Below, one piece after another: positions 1 to 11,431 of a stretch of DNA of 64,000 nt (the stretch's first letter is position 1; every line of letters starts with the position of its first letter). The DNA comes from Chelonoidis abingdonii (Eukaryota > Chordata > Testudines > Testudinidae). The position numbers were made by a program, and so were the translations under genes. The stretch covers positions 24,074,572-24,138,571 of the forward strand of contig NC_133790.1 of NCBI RefSeq assembly GCF_003597395.2, written 5' to 3'. The notes under the pieces were generated by a model. That model was given only the letters and a program-made list of their open reading frames with translations. It had not been told where the DNA came from and did not search any database.

Positions 1-1145
1 CCTCTATACTGGGGCAATTCAAAATCCCGCAGGCTTTGGAGGATGGGGAGAGGGTGGCTGCAAAATCTGGCCCTGCATTTTAGATCCTGAAACCTTCTCT
101 GGCCACCACCTCTATTTCTCTGTCCAGAAAACACTATGAGATGAGAGATCAGGTGTTGGCCAGAAAGGCTCAGTTCCTGCATGACACAGAGCTCCTTCAG
201 CTGTCATAATTCCCTTGGGACTTTTGACCCCTCAATGGATCAGAGGATCAGGCTGCAAAAAAAACGGTAGTTTTCATTTTGCAACAAGGATGAGAAATGG
301 GCATGGCTCCAATGATGTTCATGTACCAGCTGAGGATCTGGCCCTGAATATTTTAGGCAGAGGTTAGAGGCAGATAAACTCTCCACACAGGTCTCTATTT
401 CCACTTCCTGCCCTATATGTTCCAGGTCTGAGCTCCTCTCTTCAGAGTAAATCAGAAGCCAACAGATTTATACCAGCAAGAGGAAAAGCAGGCCCATTGC
501 CTTCTATCTAGCAGCTGTGGAGGAAATACTTTTCCCGAGTGCCATATTTCACTAGAAGCTATGCCGTTATTTACTTTATTAGCGCTAAGAATGAATGAGT
601 CATGTAAAGAGACCTTATTAAAGCAGGAACATTTACTAATTAACAGGCAAGGCAACCGAGCAGCTTTTGTAGCACTCTAAATGGACTCCATTGTGACTGG
701 CCTGTTTTCAATTTCTTCCAAATACACTGCCACTTCGGTCATTAATCATTGCATTTCCAGCCTCTCTGCTGACCCCTCAACTGGTGACATTTCCGTGACC
801 TTTTCCAGGTCCCTATAAGCATCTCCATTCCCTGAATGTAAAACAGACACTGGGGGATTCTACTGAACTACAAAAGAAACCCACCTAAAAACAACTCAAG
901 AGTTGGCACAGCATCTGCCGTGGGGCAGGGACTCTCCCCAGCCCTGGGGCTCCTCCTCCTACCTGCTATCGCAGTGGTGACGATATCAAAGTCTAGGTGC
1001 ACGTTAGCTCCAAAAGGAAACATACAAGATTGGTATCAGCAGGAGGCAGAGTCAGCAACAAGGAAAGAACCCGTGACTACATCACCGCCTTGGCATGATT
1101 GTTGTTCCAGCAAGGAATCATGGGACCAAATTCATCCCCCATGTA
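1..1145. other. Intronic sequence, no recognised feature
   Basis: No gene, RNA or clear repeat recognised. Confidence 0.5.
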
Positions 1146-1315
1146 CAGGGCTGCCCAGAGGGGGGAGGAACAAGTGGGGCAATTTGCCGCAGGCCCTGGG
1201 TCCTGCAGGGGCCCCCATGAGAATACAGTATTCTATAGTATTTCAACTTTTTTTTAGGGAAGGGGCCCCCGAAATTGCTCTGCCCCGGGCCCCCTGAATC
1301 CTCTGGGTGGCCCTG
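1146..1315. mobile_element. hAT-type miniature element, 170 bp
   Basis: Termini CAGGGCTGCCCAGAGG and CCTCTGGGTGGCCCTG are inverted repeats with one mismatch. Flanking 8-mers CCCATGTA and CTGATGTA match at 6 of 8. Internal sequence is non-coding. Confidence 0.8.
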
Positions 1316-1832
1316 CTGATGTAACTCCACTGAAGCCAAGTCACACCCTGGGGAAGTTATAGCCAAGGGCAGCTTTAGTGCTCTGGCCAGCTTGTGTGGG
1401 AGGACAAGGCCAACCTGTCGTAAGAGAAAAGTGGGACTCTAGCTTGGCAGGGAGCTAGGCCAGAACGTGTCGTAGCAGAGTGTGGTCCTGTCCAGCCAAA
1501 CTCTTTGAACCCCATTTGGCCACACAGGCAGCTCAGCTGTCATCCGCCAGCCCTGTCTGACATTGCTAACACTGCTTCAGCTCCATGCTGTGTTTGCAAC
1601 ACTGGGGGACCTCATGTAAATGGTAACTGGCTGTTGTAGGCATTTTTAGATCCATATTATGTTTGCTCTTGAGCAGGGCTTCATGAAATGGCAGTGACGT
1701 GGCTACACTACAGCTCCCAGTGTGCTAATAACATTGGAGAAAAACTTGAGTTAGCAACGGTGAGAAGTTTTCTAGACAGGACAATACAGCACCCAACACA
1801 CCCTTTTAATATCTCCCTGTCTGCATTCATCC

Positions 1833-1943
1833 CAGCGGTGGCTCCAGGCCCAAGCACGGGACCAGCGGACCCTCAGCAGGCAAGCCATTGAAGGCAGCCT
1901 GCCTGCCGTGCTTGGGGCGGCAAAATGCCTAGAGCTGCCCCTG
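1833..1943. mobile_element. hAT-type miniature element, 111 bp, perfect TSD
   Basis: Ends CAGCGGTGGCTCCAGG and CCTAGAGCTGCCCCTG are imperfect inverted repeats, with further pairing inside (CCAAGCACGG with CCGTGCTTGG). An identical 8-bp duplication ATTCATCC flanks both sides (1825-1832, 1944-1951), so the insertion is fairly recent or well preserved. Confidence 0.85.
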
Positions 1944-2457
1944 ATTCATCCACTACCCAATTACACATCTCTGAGCTCTATATATCATCTATCGTCTAGC
2001 TCAAGTACCATGGCATAATGTCTTTTAATCCCCTACTATAGTGCCATTATTACCCCCTCCACCCATCTTCACCAGCGCTGAGTGAGTGTTCGTATGCAGC
2101 TATCAATTCAATTTTTAAGTGAATTTGCTTTGGCCACATATGTCTGCTTTCTGCAATCATCTGTATGATTGAATTCTACCAGAATGAATGTTCACAAGAC
2201 CCAAACTTCAAAGCTGCTCAGTATGAATATTTACACAATCTGAGTTTTAAAATTCCCTTGTGCATTTATTCATTCAGACATCACTTGTGCACTCAGCCAA
2301 TTAGGTAAGAGATGTACCCAACAACTCAGCAACACGGTTTAGACATCCTCCCAGAGAACTGGTCATGCAACTTACAAATAATTACATTAAAATGAATTAT
2401 TTTGATCAAATAAATGCAAAGCAATTCTGACCTGTTCACAGACAAACAAAGAGGTGA

Positions 2458-2538
2458 AGGGTGAGATTTTCAAAGGCACATCCCACTGAAAGGCAAGGGG
2501 ACTTGTACTCCTAAAGGCACTTCTGAAAATCTCATCCT
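2458..2538. repeat. Short palindromic repeat (AGATTTTCAAAGGCAC type)
   Basis: GGTGAGATTTTCAAAGGCAC is mirrored by AGGCACTTCTGAAAATCTCA about 60 bp later. A foldback unit I recall as common in turtles. Confidence 0.65.
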
Positions 2539-3339
2539 AAAACCCTTTGCTCATCTGTGTAAGTTATTCTTTCTGCTCTAAACATTCCCTTGTGTGGCTG
2601 ATCTCTGCCTAGGCACAGGCTCTCATGGGATTTCAGTCAGGCCAGTTGCTACCCTAGTATTCACTGGGCTCTTTTGGGGTAGCCCTCGGGTACCACGGCA
2701 ATTCTGCTCCTGCCAATTAAGCTGCTGTGAAATATTTGACCAGGAGAGGATGGGGACTTTCAGAAGTCTGCCCCCACCAGCCAACTGGATCTAGAATTGA
2801 TCCAGCCTGATGATATCAGTACCTGGAGCTGTTTCCCCTGCCCACCATCCTGAGACAACAATGGCCCAGGAGGTCAGGGATTCAGGCTGTATCTGCAGGC
2901 CCTGATTCACCCAAAGGGCCAGAGGCCTACGGAGAAGCTGAGCTTGTGTCCCAGGGGATGATGAATGGACAGAAGCAGTTTTATTACTCCAAGCACATGG
3001 CACTCAGGGCACCTGATTAGAGGATCCAGTAGAGAGGCAGATGGACCTGGGGAGGAGGGGAGGCAGAGAAATCAGAAAGAGGCAGCACAGTGGGGGGCGG
3101 AGGGAGAGAAAGCTCCATCCCCCCAGCCTCAATGTTGTATTCCCCAGCTCTGCTCGGATGAGCGTGCCCTCTGCTCTTGCTTTCTTGTGGATCCTTAATC
3201 CTCTCCCCGACCCCCTCTGCGCTCCCGTCTCACCACATCTCTCTGCAGGACGTCCCCTGGTGTTCTTGGGGGCTGGTAATTAGAACTCCACTCCTGTTAG
3301 CCCTCACCACCCCCAGCCGCTGGACAGCTGGAGTCTGGA

Positions 3340-3770
3340 GGGAGGGAGCAGACAAAAGCTTTGCTATTAATTGCATCTACAGGGGAGGGGGGCAGGTTAT
3401 GCCACTTCCCTCATGCCCTGTGGCTGAGGCCACAGACTCATTAAAGATTCTGCTCATTGGAAGCAGGAGGAGGCTGGGAAGAACCAGATGGCAGCCAGGC
3501 GGATGGTGGAGCAAGCCCTGCCTCCTCCCTGCACTGAGCAGATGCCCGGGGAACAAGAGAGAGGAGGGATTAAAGGGAGCTCTGTAGCAATTAGCATCAA
3601 AGGCCAAGGAACCATCCATTTGCAGGCCAAACACTGGCAGCTGAACAGCAGCCAATCAGCCAGAGCAGGTAGAAGGATTCAGCTCAGCCCAGGCCCTAGA
3701 GCGAGGCTGCCTTTGGTCCGGTAAATTGCTGGGTCAGGCAGCGCATTAGGGCAACTGTTTGCTCTCATGA
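3340..3770. other. Candidate conserved non-coding element
   Basis: Unique-looking sequence without repeat hallmarks, with clustered homeodomain-type cores (CTATTAATTGCAT, GCAATTAGCATC), a CCAATCA box and TTTGCAGG blocks. Position in SRRM4 intron 1 would suit an enhancer. This is only a compositional impression. Confidence 0.25.
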
Positions 3771-4126
3771 AGGTTAGGCCCCCGAGGCTCCATTTGTTCC
3801 AGGATCCCATACCCCCCGCCCCCTCCGCCCACACTCCTGACCACAGGCAAGAGGCTGAACCCTGGGACGGGGTAACTTGGTTGGGGCAAGGACGGCATGA
3901 AGGCAAGCTGGACGGGAGAGAAGGGAAACATCTGCACTATTATTTCCCGGAGAGCCTGGGTTCTGCTAACAGCGGTCATTCATTTCACCATGGACAGTAG
4001 ATGTTTTACAGTATAATCGAACGGTTTAGTGACATCAGTGGCTAGCAGCTGAATCATCCAAATTGTAGAAAAGACATTTTGGGGCTATGATATGACCCTT
4101 TGAAAGCAATTGGGTTTGTAACCGGA

Positions 4127-4383
4127 GGGTAGGTCTACATTGCAAGTGAAGGCACAATTGGAGCATAGGTCTGCCTACCCATGCCAGCTTTAATCTAGCT
4201 CGCAGAGGTGATGACAGTACGGGCTAGCAACCAGAGAACAAGCCCACCCAGGATCCTGGCCCCACACTGTGGTTGCTAGCTCCTGCTGCCACGTCGACAC
4301 TCCTCTCAGGACCTGGCCTCGCTAGAGGAAAGTGAGTGCAGATACGCCTGCCCACGTCGCACCTGCCGTGTGGTCATACCCTC
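4127..4383. mobile_element. Palindromic miniature element
   Basis: Ends GGTAGGTCTACATTGC and CCGTGTGGTCATACCC are imperfect inverted repeats. The interior has GCTAGC-rich arms typical of a turtle foldback repeat with TCTACAC-type ends. No coding capacity. Confidence 0.6.
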
Positions 4384-6107
4384 CAGGTTTGAGTGCAGAT
4401 GCTACGTGGGGCTGTGGCCCAAGACTGGCTGGAGAGGTGTTTGAGTGTAGCGCATAGCGCCAAACTCATCCCTGGGGTAAGTTAGCTTTAGTGGCTTGAG
4501 ACTGGGGCAAAATTGGCCTCTAGTTGTTTTAAATGTGGGGCTATTTTTAGTTCCACGGTTGCAAAGCCCCACATCTCTAGGGAGCACTTGGAAGACCAAG
4601 AAGGTTGGATTCCAACAGGGCTGACGCGAGGCCCACATATCCACGCTGTGATCACATCTCCCGCTGCAGCATACACACCCTAAGCCCTGGTACCCAAGGC
4701 TGCACTTCACTGAGCCTCGTTTGAGTGCTGGAGGCAAATGGTTCCCACCAGCCGGGCCTCAGGCTAGTTTAGCTGCTGGCATACGGATGGCCAGACCACG
4801 CTCAACAGCCAATACAGGAAGCGGGACAGGCTACCTCATCCTGATGCTGTCCCTGCCGGGAAGCGAAACCTTTTCATGAATGCACGGTGCGCACACATAC
4901 TGATCACACTCCCTTGAGTCCCACTGAAAGCTACACGGAAGCAGTCCGGCCCATACACAACACCCCATTACTGGAGTCCCCCAGGGACAGGTGGGTTTTA
5001 CTGGCTGGATCATGCCAACCAAGGCAGATGTGAATACCAGTCACCACAGTGCCTAATAAAGGAAAAGCTCGGTGGCTCTACAGAGCTGGGAAGGGTCTGT
5101 GTTGCAAGGAGGCATGGGGTGGGGTGGGGGGAAGGAGCAAGTTTTCATCTTATGCCCACACTACATTCAGGTTTTTACTACATGGTGCAGATTAGCCTGC
5201 TCCTCCAGACTCCGCTGCATGTACCAGCATCAACTCTGCTCACATACTGGGGTTTCAGGGAGCGGGAGGACTCAAATCCTCCCCCTACAAGTTGGTTTGC
5301 AACAGAACTAGCAATTCAGCCACTCCTCCTTCAGTGCAGAGCAGCAGCCCCAAGCCAGGGCTGACATACATTCCCGAGATCTCAAACGACTGCAAACCAA
5401 GCAGCTCAAACCTCTTTTAATCTGTCCCTGCTAACGGGTAAAGCAATCACATCCACCCCCCCACGCACCACCAGAGGATTAAGAGTTAAAATGCAAATTT
5501 TCCCCAAGCTAGCCTGGTGTGACCCACTTAAAGGCCATCTGCCATCCTGGCCACTGGCTCTGAGAGGAAGAGAGAGCCTCAGGGGATGGGGTCACTCACC
5601 CATTTCTGGGACCTGCTGGTAACGGCTCATTTACCAAGGGGCTGCTTCAAGGTGGTGGTTTCTGTCTGTTGGCGTGTTGCGTTTCACTGTCTGTGCTAGT
5701 GAGATATGAATGCAGCCAGGGGACGCGCACAGAATGTCCGGCAGGTGGGCATAATTAGAAATCCACTCAGATCCTGCTCTCAGGAGCTGCACATGGAGTT
5801 TAGGCCAGGTGGACACAAGACCAGCAGTGGTTCTTCATATTGTGAAGGACTGAGCCAGCTGCGAGTGAGATCCTTGCTTTCTAGCCATGCCAGCTCCAGA
5901 GCTGGTCACTGTCCACTTCCCAACTACAAGTGAAACCCAAAGAGCATTTTTGGACCCAGCTAAGATGCATTCTGGTGATGCGGGAAAAATGATGAGCTTG
6001 TGGTTAAGGCAGAAGAGTGCAATCAGCAGAACCACGTTCAGTTCCCAGCTCCCCCATGCTTCCTGTGAGATCTTGGACAAGCTGCTTCAGCTCCGTGCCT
6101 TAGGATC

Positions 6108-6383
6108 TGTCTGCACGAACAGTCAGACTGTGGCAAGCTGGGCCATGAGTGTCCTGCGCACTCGCTTGCTGTGGACCAGCTGTCCATGTGGACCCTGCTG
6201 CTGCACACAAACTGGCGCTCAGCGTGCTTCAATCTAGTCACATTTCAAAAAGGACTATATCAAAGCAAACTACTTAACTGTTAGTGTGCATCAGCAGGGT
6301 CCGCATGGATCAACAATCCACAGCAAACTAGCCCTGGGAAGATTTCAGTTACCCTGAGCTAAATGTCCATGGAGATAAGCCCT
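6108..6383. mobile_element. Palindromic miniature element
   Basis: GTCTGCACGAACAG at the left and GAGCTAAATGTCCATGG at the right are diverged ends. Internally, TTGCTGTGGACC...TGGACCCTGCTGCTGCACAC at 6164-6210 is mirrored as reverse complement at about 6278-6332. Confidence 0.65.
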
Positions 6384-6423
6384 TCATTCCCCATCTGTGA
6401 AATAGGGATACTACTCCCTCCTT

Positions 6424-6535
6424 TGCCTGTCTTTAGCTGTTCAGGTTACAAGCTCTTGGGGGCACGATCTGTCCCACTACATATCTGTGCAGCACCTAAC
6501 ACAGGAGCCTTGAGCTACTGGTGTAGTACAAAAGA
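6424..6535 (+). mobile_element. L3-like SINE/LINE tail
   Basis: TTACAAGCTCTTGGGGGCAC, TCTGTGCAGCACCTAACACA; the 3' segment shared with the MIR-plus-tail copies. Confidence 0.6.
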
Positions 6536-7184
6536 CAATACATATCACACCCCCACACAAGCAGTGTGTCTTTCAAGTGACATCCATTCCCCAAGACCCA
6601 CAGTGCAGGAAAAGACCCTTATTTTTTCAATTCGGTTCATATTCAAATCCATCTCTCTCAGCAGGACTTGGGGCCAGATTTAGCCCTAATGTAAATGGGG
6701 GGGAGGACTCTATTCACCTCAGCCAGCTTCACCACTCGGCCTACGAGCTGCTAATTAAATCTGCCATAGTGAAAAATACAACAGGCAAAACAAATCCAGG
6801 CTGGTTTCAAGCAGCCAGCTAGTAGGGGTGCAGAACCCATCCCAGCTCTCAGAGGGCTGTCAAGGGTGGGTTTTTTTAAATTGCTAATTACTCTGTTAGT
6901 TACACTCGCATGGCCCTGCAGTGAGTTGGGTAAATAAAAGTTAAACAAGCCAACACGGGTGAGACACAAGCAAATGCAGTAAGTCACCCATGAAAGAGAA
7001 CAACTAAAAATTCAACAAAAGGAGGAGAGAATCTGGGCTTTTGAGTTTGACTCGCACTGTCAAGGGATAAATGGCAGCATGGATTTAATGCACTCTAGGC
7101 ACTTGGTGCAAATCTGGTTTAGCAAAGTGAAAATAACTTCCTTGGTCTCAGTCCTGCCCCTAGTAGAGTTTAGACTTGGTTACT

Positions 7185-7430
7185 GTTACCTTACAGTAGT
7201 GCCTCGGGGCTGCAGCTGAGATCAGGGCCCCACTCTGCTAGGCACTGGGCAAACTCAGAGTGTCCCCAAGAGCTTACCCTTCAAACAGACTAGACAGCTA
7301 AAGGGTGGGAGGGGAAACTGAGGCATGGAACAGTGATGTGAGTTGCCTAAGGTCACAGCAGGTCAATGACAGAGCTGTGAGGAGAAGCTGGTTCTCATGA
7401 CTCCCGGCTCTACCCACTACTTCATGTGAT
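7185..7430 (-). mobile_element. MIR/CORE-type SINE with L3-like tail
   Basis: Reverse of the SINE: AGATCAGGGCCCCACTCTGC, AAGAGCTTACCCTTC, GGGGAAACTGAGGCATGG, CCTAAGGTCACAGCAGG. Confidence 0.7.
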
Positions 7431-7439
7431 GGGTGCTCT

Positions 7440-8050
7440 GCAAGGAGGCAGGCAGAGGCTCGGTCCTCGCAGCTGGGCAGGCTTCGCTGGGCAGCTATAG
7501 AACAGCAGCAGGCCAGCCCTGTGTGGTGTCCCAGGCTTGGAATGGCAGAGAGGGCTGCATGATGCAGAGAGAACAGTGTGAGGAAGCCGTACACTCTACA
7601 ATGCCTGGCTCCAGCCCCCACTAGGTGCCTTTCCCTTTCAAAGGCTGAATGTGGCCGGGAAATAAAAGTTCTTCAAGCGCAGTTCACTCACCTCCTCACA
7701 TAGGTGCTGCCGCCCCCCACCCCCCGCTCAATTTGAAGTAGGAACAACCACCAAATACATGGTTTCCACACTCAGCACCCCCACTAGAAAACTTGTTGCA
7801 GCACCGCTGCCTCTTCAGTCCCTGGACCCCGCCCTGCCGTTGAGCTGTGTACTAGATTGAGCTACCTAGCAATGTGCCGAAACCAGGAAGATGCCTCTGA
7901 ACATTACCAAAGCGCACAGGGATGAACAAATGGAGAGTTTCTTTCTTGAAGGTTTGAAAGCCCCGCGCTTGTTTCGAAAGCCCCTGCAGGAAGTCTCCAG
8001 AGAGCAGGGCTAAGACCAGCATTGCGTTCACACTGGGAGGAGGCAGGAAA
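7440..8050. other. Intronic sequence left of the DIRS element
   Basis: No recognised feature except a short C-rich run near 7715-7728. Confidence 0.5.
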
Positions 8051-8053
8051 ACA

Positions 8054-8280
8054 CGGTTACTCACCTTTGTAACTCTTGTTCTTCGAGATGTGTTGCTCAT
8101 ATCCATTCCAGTAGGTGTACGGTAGGGTGTAGCGCCAGCGCGTGCACGTTCGTCGGAGATTTTACCCTAGCAACTCCAGCGGGCCGGAGGCCTCCCCCTA
8201 GAGTGGCGCCGTGGTGCGGGTGAATATATACCCTGCCGGCCCGCCGCTCCGTCAGTTCCCTTCTTGCCGGCTACTCGGAC
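8054..8280 (+). repeat. DIRS left terminal inverted repeat
   Basis: This segment is the reverse complement, with scattered differences, of 14231-14418. Shared blocks include TGCTCATATCCATTC, TTTACCCTAGCAACT and CCTAGAGTGGCGCC. It holds an ATATATA stretch at about 8224-8230, a possible promoter remnant. Confidence 0.85.
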
Positions 8281-8309
8281 AGTGGGGACAGGAGGGCGGG
8301 TGTGAATGA

Positions 8310-8410
8310 TATGAGCAAACATCTTCGAAGAACAACGGTTACAAAGGTGAGTAACCGTGTTTTCTTCTTCGAGTGCGTTGCTCATATCCATTCCAGTAGG
8401 TGATTCCCAA
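8310..8410. repeat. DIRS internal complementary region
   Basis: 8336-8357 is a near-perfect reverse complement of 8056-8077 at the left tip (GGTTACAAAGGTGAGTAACC). The following 8350-8400 repeats the outer sequence of the right terminus (TTTCTTCTTCGAGTGC, then TGCTCATATCCATTCCAGTAGG). DIRS elements use such a region to join the two ends of their cDNA into a circle. Confidence 0.75.
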
Positions 8411-8413
8411 GCC

Positions 8414-9420
8414 TTACCTAGGCGTGGGGTCGGAGTTAGAGGTCACTGTGCGCAACACAGCGCAGAGCCGGAAGGCCGCATCATCCCTGGACTGCTGGAC
8501 CAGGGCATAATGGGTAGCAAAGGTGTGCACTGAGGACCAGGTCGCTTCGCCCTGCAGATCTTCCTGATAGGCACTCGTGCGAGGAACGCTGTCGATGAAG
8601 CCCATGCTGTAGGTGCGCCGTTACTCTGCCGGAGGAAGATGGGCTAGGTCGTACAGTCTGTATACAGGAAAGCACCATGAGAAATTCTTGAGAGGAAACT
8701 TAACCCTCTAACTCGTTCCGCGACGGCAACAAGAGTTGGGCGGACTTACGGAAGGTTTGAGTTATGTAAAAGGCGAGCGCTCTGCACACGTCTAAGGAGT
8801 GTAACTGCTGTCCTTGCGAGACAAGTGTGTTTTGGGAAGAAGACAGGTGGAATATGTCCTGGTTGACATGAAAGGCCGAGACGACCTTGGGAAGAAATGC
8901 GGGGTGTGGGCCTCAGTTGCCCTTTTTGGGACACCGTATACGGGGGATCGACGAGGGCGCGCAGCTCTGAGGAGTGGGAAGTGGATCGCACAGATGCCGT
9001 CTTCCAGGACAAGTAGAGGAGGGAACACGTAGCCGCGGTCAAACGGGGAGACATTAGACAGGTAGCACCAGGTTGAGATCCCAGGGGGCTGGGGGCGGAC
9101 TTGTGGGTAAAGGTGCTCCAGTCCTTTGAGGAATCTGGACACCATTGGGTGTGAGAAGACCGAGCTGTCTTCACTCCCTGGGTGAAAAGTGGAGATGGCC
9201 GCTAGGTGAACGCGTAGAGAGGACAGTGCCAGGCCTTGCTCCTGAGCGACCAAAGGTAATCTAGAATGACCGTATGGAACCTCGTGGGATGGGAAGCGCT
9301 TTTTCACGCACCAGCACGTTAACCACTTCCAATTCGGCTACGTATGTCGCCCTTGTAGATGGTTTTACTTCCAGGAAGGACCTGCCTCACTGGGAAGGCA
9401 ATGTAATTCGGAACCGAGTT
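8414..9420 (-). pseudogene. DIRS tyrosine recombinase (broken)
   Basis: Minus-strand frames carry the N-terminal SAM-like segment (ALSSLRVHLAAISTFHPG, about 9180-9240). A SELRAL block around the first catalytic Arg follows in another frame, near 8980-9030. The C-terminal part at 8414-8605 includes EATWSSVHTFATHYAL, where the His and terminal Tyr of the R-H-R-Y set would lie. This enzyme integrates the circular cDNA of DIRS elements. Frameshifts between segments make it non-functional. Confidence 0.78.
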
Positions 9421-9899
9421 GCCATTCAGGAGCCACGCCGGAGAGTCAGCTACTGGAGGTCCGGTGACAAAGGCGGCCGTGGTCCTGTGTGATCAGGTCC
9501 AGGTGAAGAGGCAGGGGAACCAGGTCGACTACCGACAGGTCCAGCAAACAGAGAGTACCAATGCTGGCGGGCCCATGCGGAGCGATCAAAATACAGCGGG
9601 CCTGTCCCTGTGCGCGCCTTCAGCAACTCGACCTTGTGGACTAATGGAAACGGGGAGAACGCATATGAGAGGTGCGTTGTCCAGGGAATTAGAAAGGCGC
9701 ATCCGCTATCGAGCCCGGCTCGCGGCCCCTGGAAAGAGCAGAAACATCGGACACTCCTGTTTCTGGCGCGTTTGCAAGAGGTCCACGCAGGGGATGCCCC
9801 ACTGCCGGACGAGAGCAAGGGCGACGTCCGGGCGAAAGGGACCATTCGTGGGAGCTGAAGAAGGACCCGGCTGAATGCGAGATGGTCCGCCAGGGTATT

Positions 9900-10530
9900 T
9901 TCGAGCCCCGGGCAAAGTAGGAAGCAATCAGGTTGAACCGAGTGGGCTATGTAAAATTCCCACAGCTTATTTCGTTGCTTCCTGGAAGAGAAGAGTGAGA
10001 TTTCGTTCCGCTGCCTTGTTCACAGTAGTAGTCAAACTGCTGTCGTAGTTGTCGATACAGTGATAAAGACCGGAGACACAGAGCGGGCCTGGATCTGACG
10101 ACGAAACGCGAGACAAGCCCCAGAGTCGGACCGCTCTCACAAACTCCCGGATGTGTTTGATATGCAGGGCAAGCTCGGGAGGAGACCAGCGCCCTGGGTC
10201 CGTCGGAGGTCCTAGGTGAGCCCCATCATCCAAATCTGACGCGCCTTTCCATATCGTCAGGGACAGCGAGGGCTGGGCTGCTGATGAAATGTGGAAGCCC
10301 CGCAACATACGACGGACTGGATCTAGCGACACCATCGGAGGGAGGAGGAGACGCCTTGTGAATCGGTGACCCACCGTGTCCAACGTGCGCCTGGCCCGAA
10401 CACGAAAAGCTGAGGGATGAAGCCAGGATTGGTAGGGGGTCGGAGCGGAGTCGGGCGTTGCCGCCGTGACGAAAGTGCAGGCTGCCATGTGCCCCAACAG
10501 CGTCAGGCAAGTGCGCAGGGAGGTCAGAGT
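9900..10530 (-). pseudogene. DIRS RNase H region (broken)
   Basis: The minus-strand frame at 9967-10497 starts MGHMAACTFVT, the usual junction after the RT in this family. It contains ASDLDDGAHLGP and RWSPPELALHI, degraded versions of the RNase H segment with its DASxxGWGA motif and following helix. The catalytic Asp of the first motif appears lost or shifted. Downstream in the same sense (9450-9845) lies the linker to the recombinase (AFPPFPLVHK-like and ARTGTGPLYFD). Confidence 0.75.
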
Positions 10531-10539
10531 GCCGACTGC

Positions 10540-11400
10540 AAGCGCGGATGATGGCTATAGCGTTCTGGAACTTGCGCTGGAGGAAGGACCGCCCGGGCTA
10601 TAGTAGAGTCCAGAAACGGCTCCGATGAACTCTTATCCTCTGAGTAGGGGATAGAGTGGACCTTCTCCACATTTGAGTAGCAAGCCCGAGGTGGGAGAAA
10701 AGGGTGGCTGACCCACTTGGACGTGTTCCTGGGGGACTCGATCCCTGCGAAGGCCCCGGAATAAGCCAGTCGTCGAGGTAGGGGAACACGTGTACCCAAC
10801 TGCGATGGAGAAAGGCGACGACTACGGCCATGCACTTGGTGAACACTCTCGGGGGCCGTGGAGGAGTCCGAACGAAGGACCCGTGAATTGATAGTGCCTG
10901 CCGCGACAACGAAGCGGAGGAATCTGCGATGGGGCGGGAAAGATGGAGATATGGAAATAGGCGTCCTGCATGTCCGAGGGCGGCGTACCAGTCTCTAGGG
11001 ATCCAGGGAAGGGATAATGGTCCCCAAGGAAACCATGTGGAACTTCAACTTGAGTAGGGTATCTGTTGAGTCCGCGGAAGATCGAGATGGGACGGAGACC
11101 TCCTTGGCTTTGGGGATCAGAAAGTAACAGGAAGTAGAACCCTTTCTCCGTCTCGTCCTTCCTCCGGCACCCTCTCCACGGGCTCCCTTGTCGAGGAGCG
11201 TTCTGCCCTCTATGTAGGAGGGGATTTGCTTGGTGAAGAGGGGTCCCTGAAGAGGGACGAGGAAGGAGGTGGTGAGGCGAGGGCGGGCACGAAGCAAACT
11301 GCAGGTAGGTACCCAAGCCGCGAAGCATGCAGAGGACCCAAACGGGAGGAACGAACGAAAGAGACGGTTTGTGAAAAAGGGAGGGGATGGATCCATGGAA
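10540..11400 (-). pseudogene. DIRS reverse transcriptase (broken)
   Basis: Frames on the minus strand show RT blocks in order. YFLIPKAK lies near 11110-11140, FHMVSLGTIIPSLDP near 10995-11040 and DMQDAYFHISIFP near 10935-10975. The catalytic YLDDWLI box is at about 10760-10780. YLDD followed by WLI is typical of the DIRS/Ngaro RT branch. At least two frameshifts separate the blocks. The family copies element RNA into cDNA; this copy cannot. Confidence 0.88.
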
Positions 11401-11431
11401 AAAACTGGTAGTGGCGCCCCCGGGCGCACCT

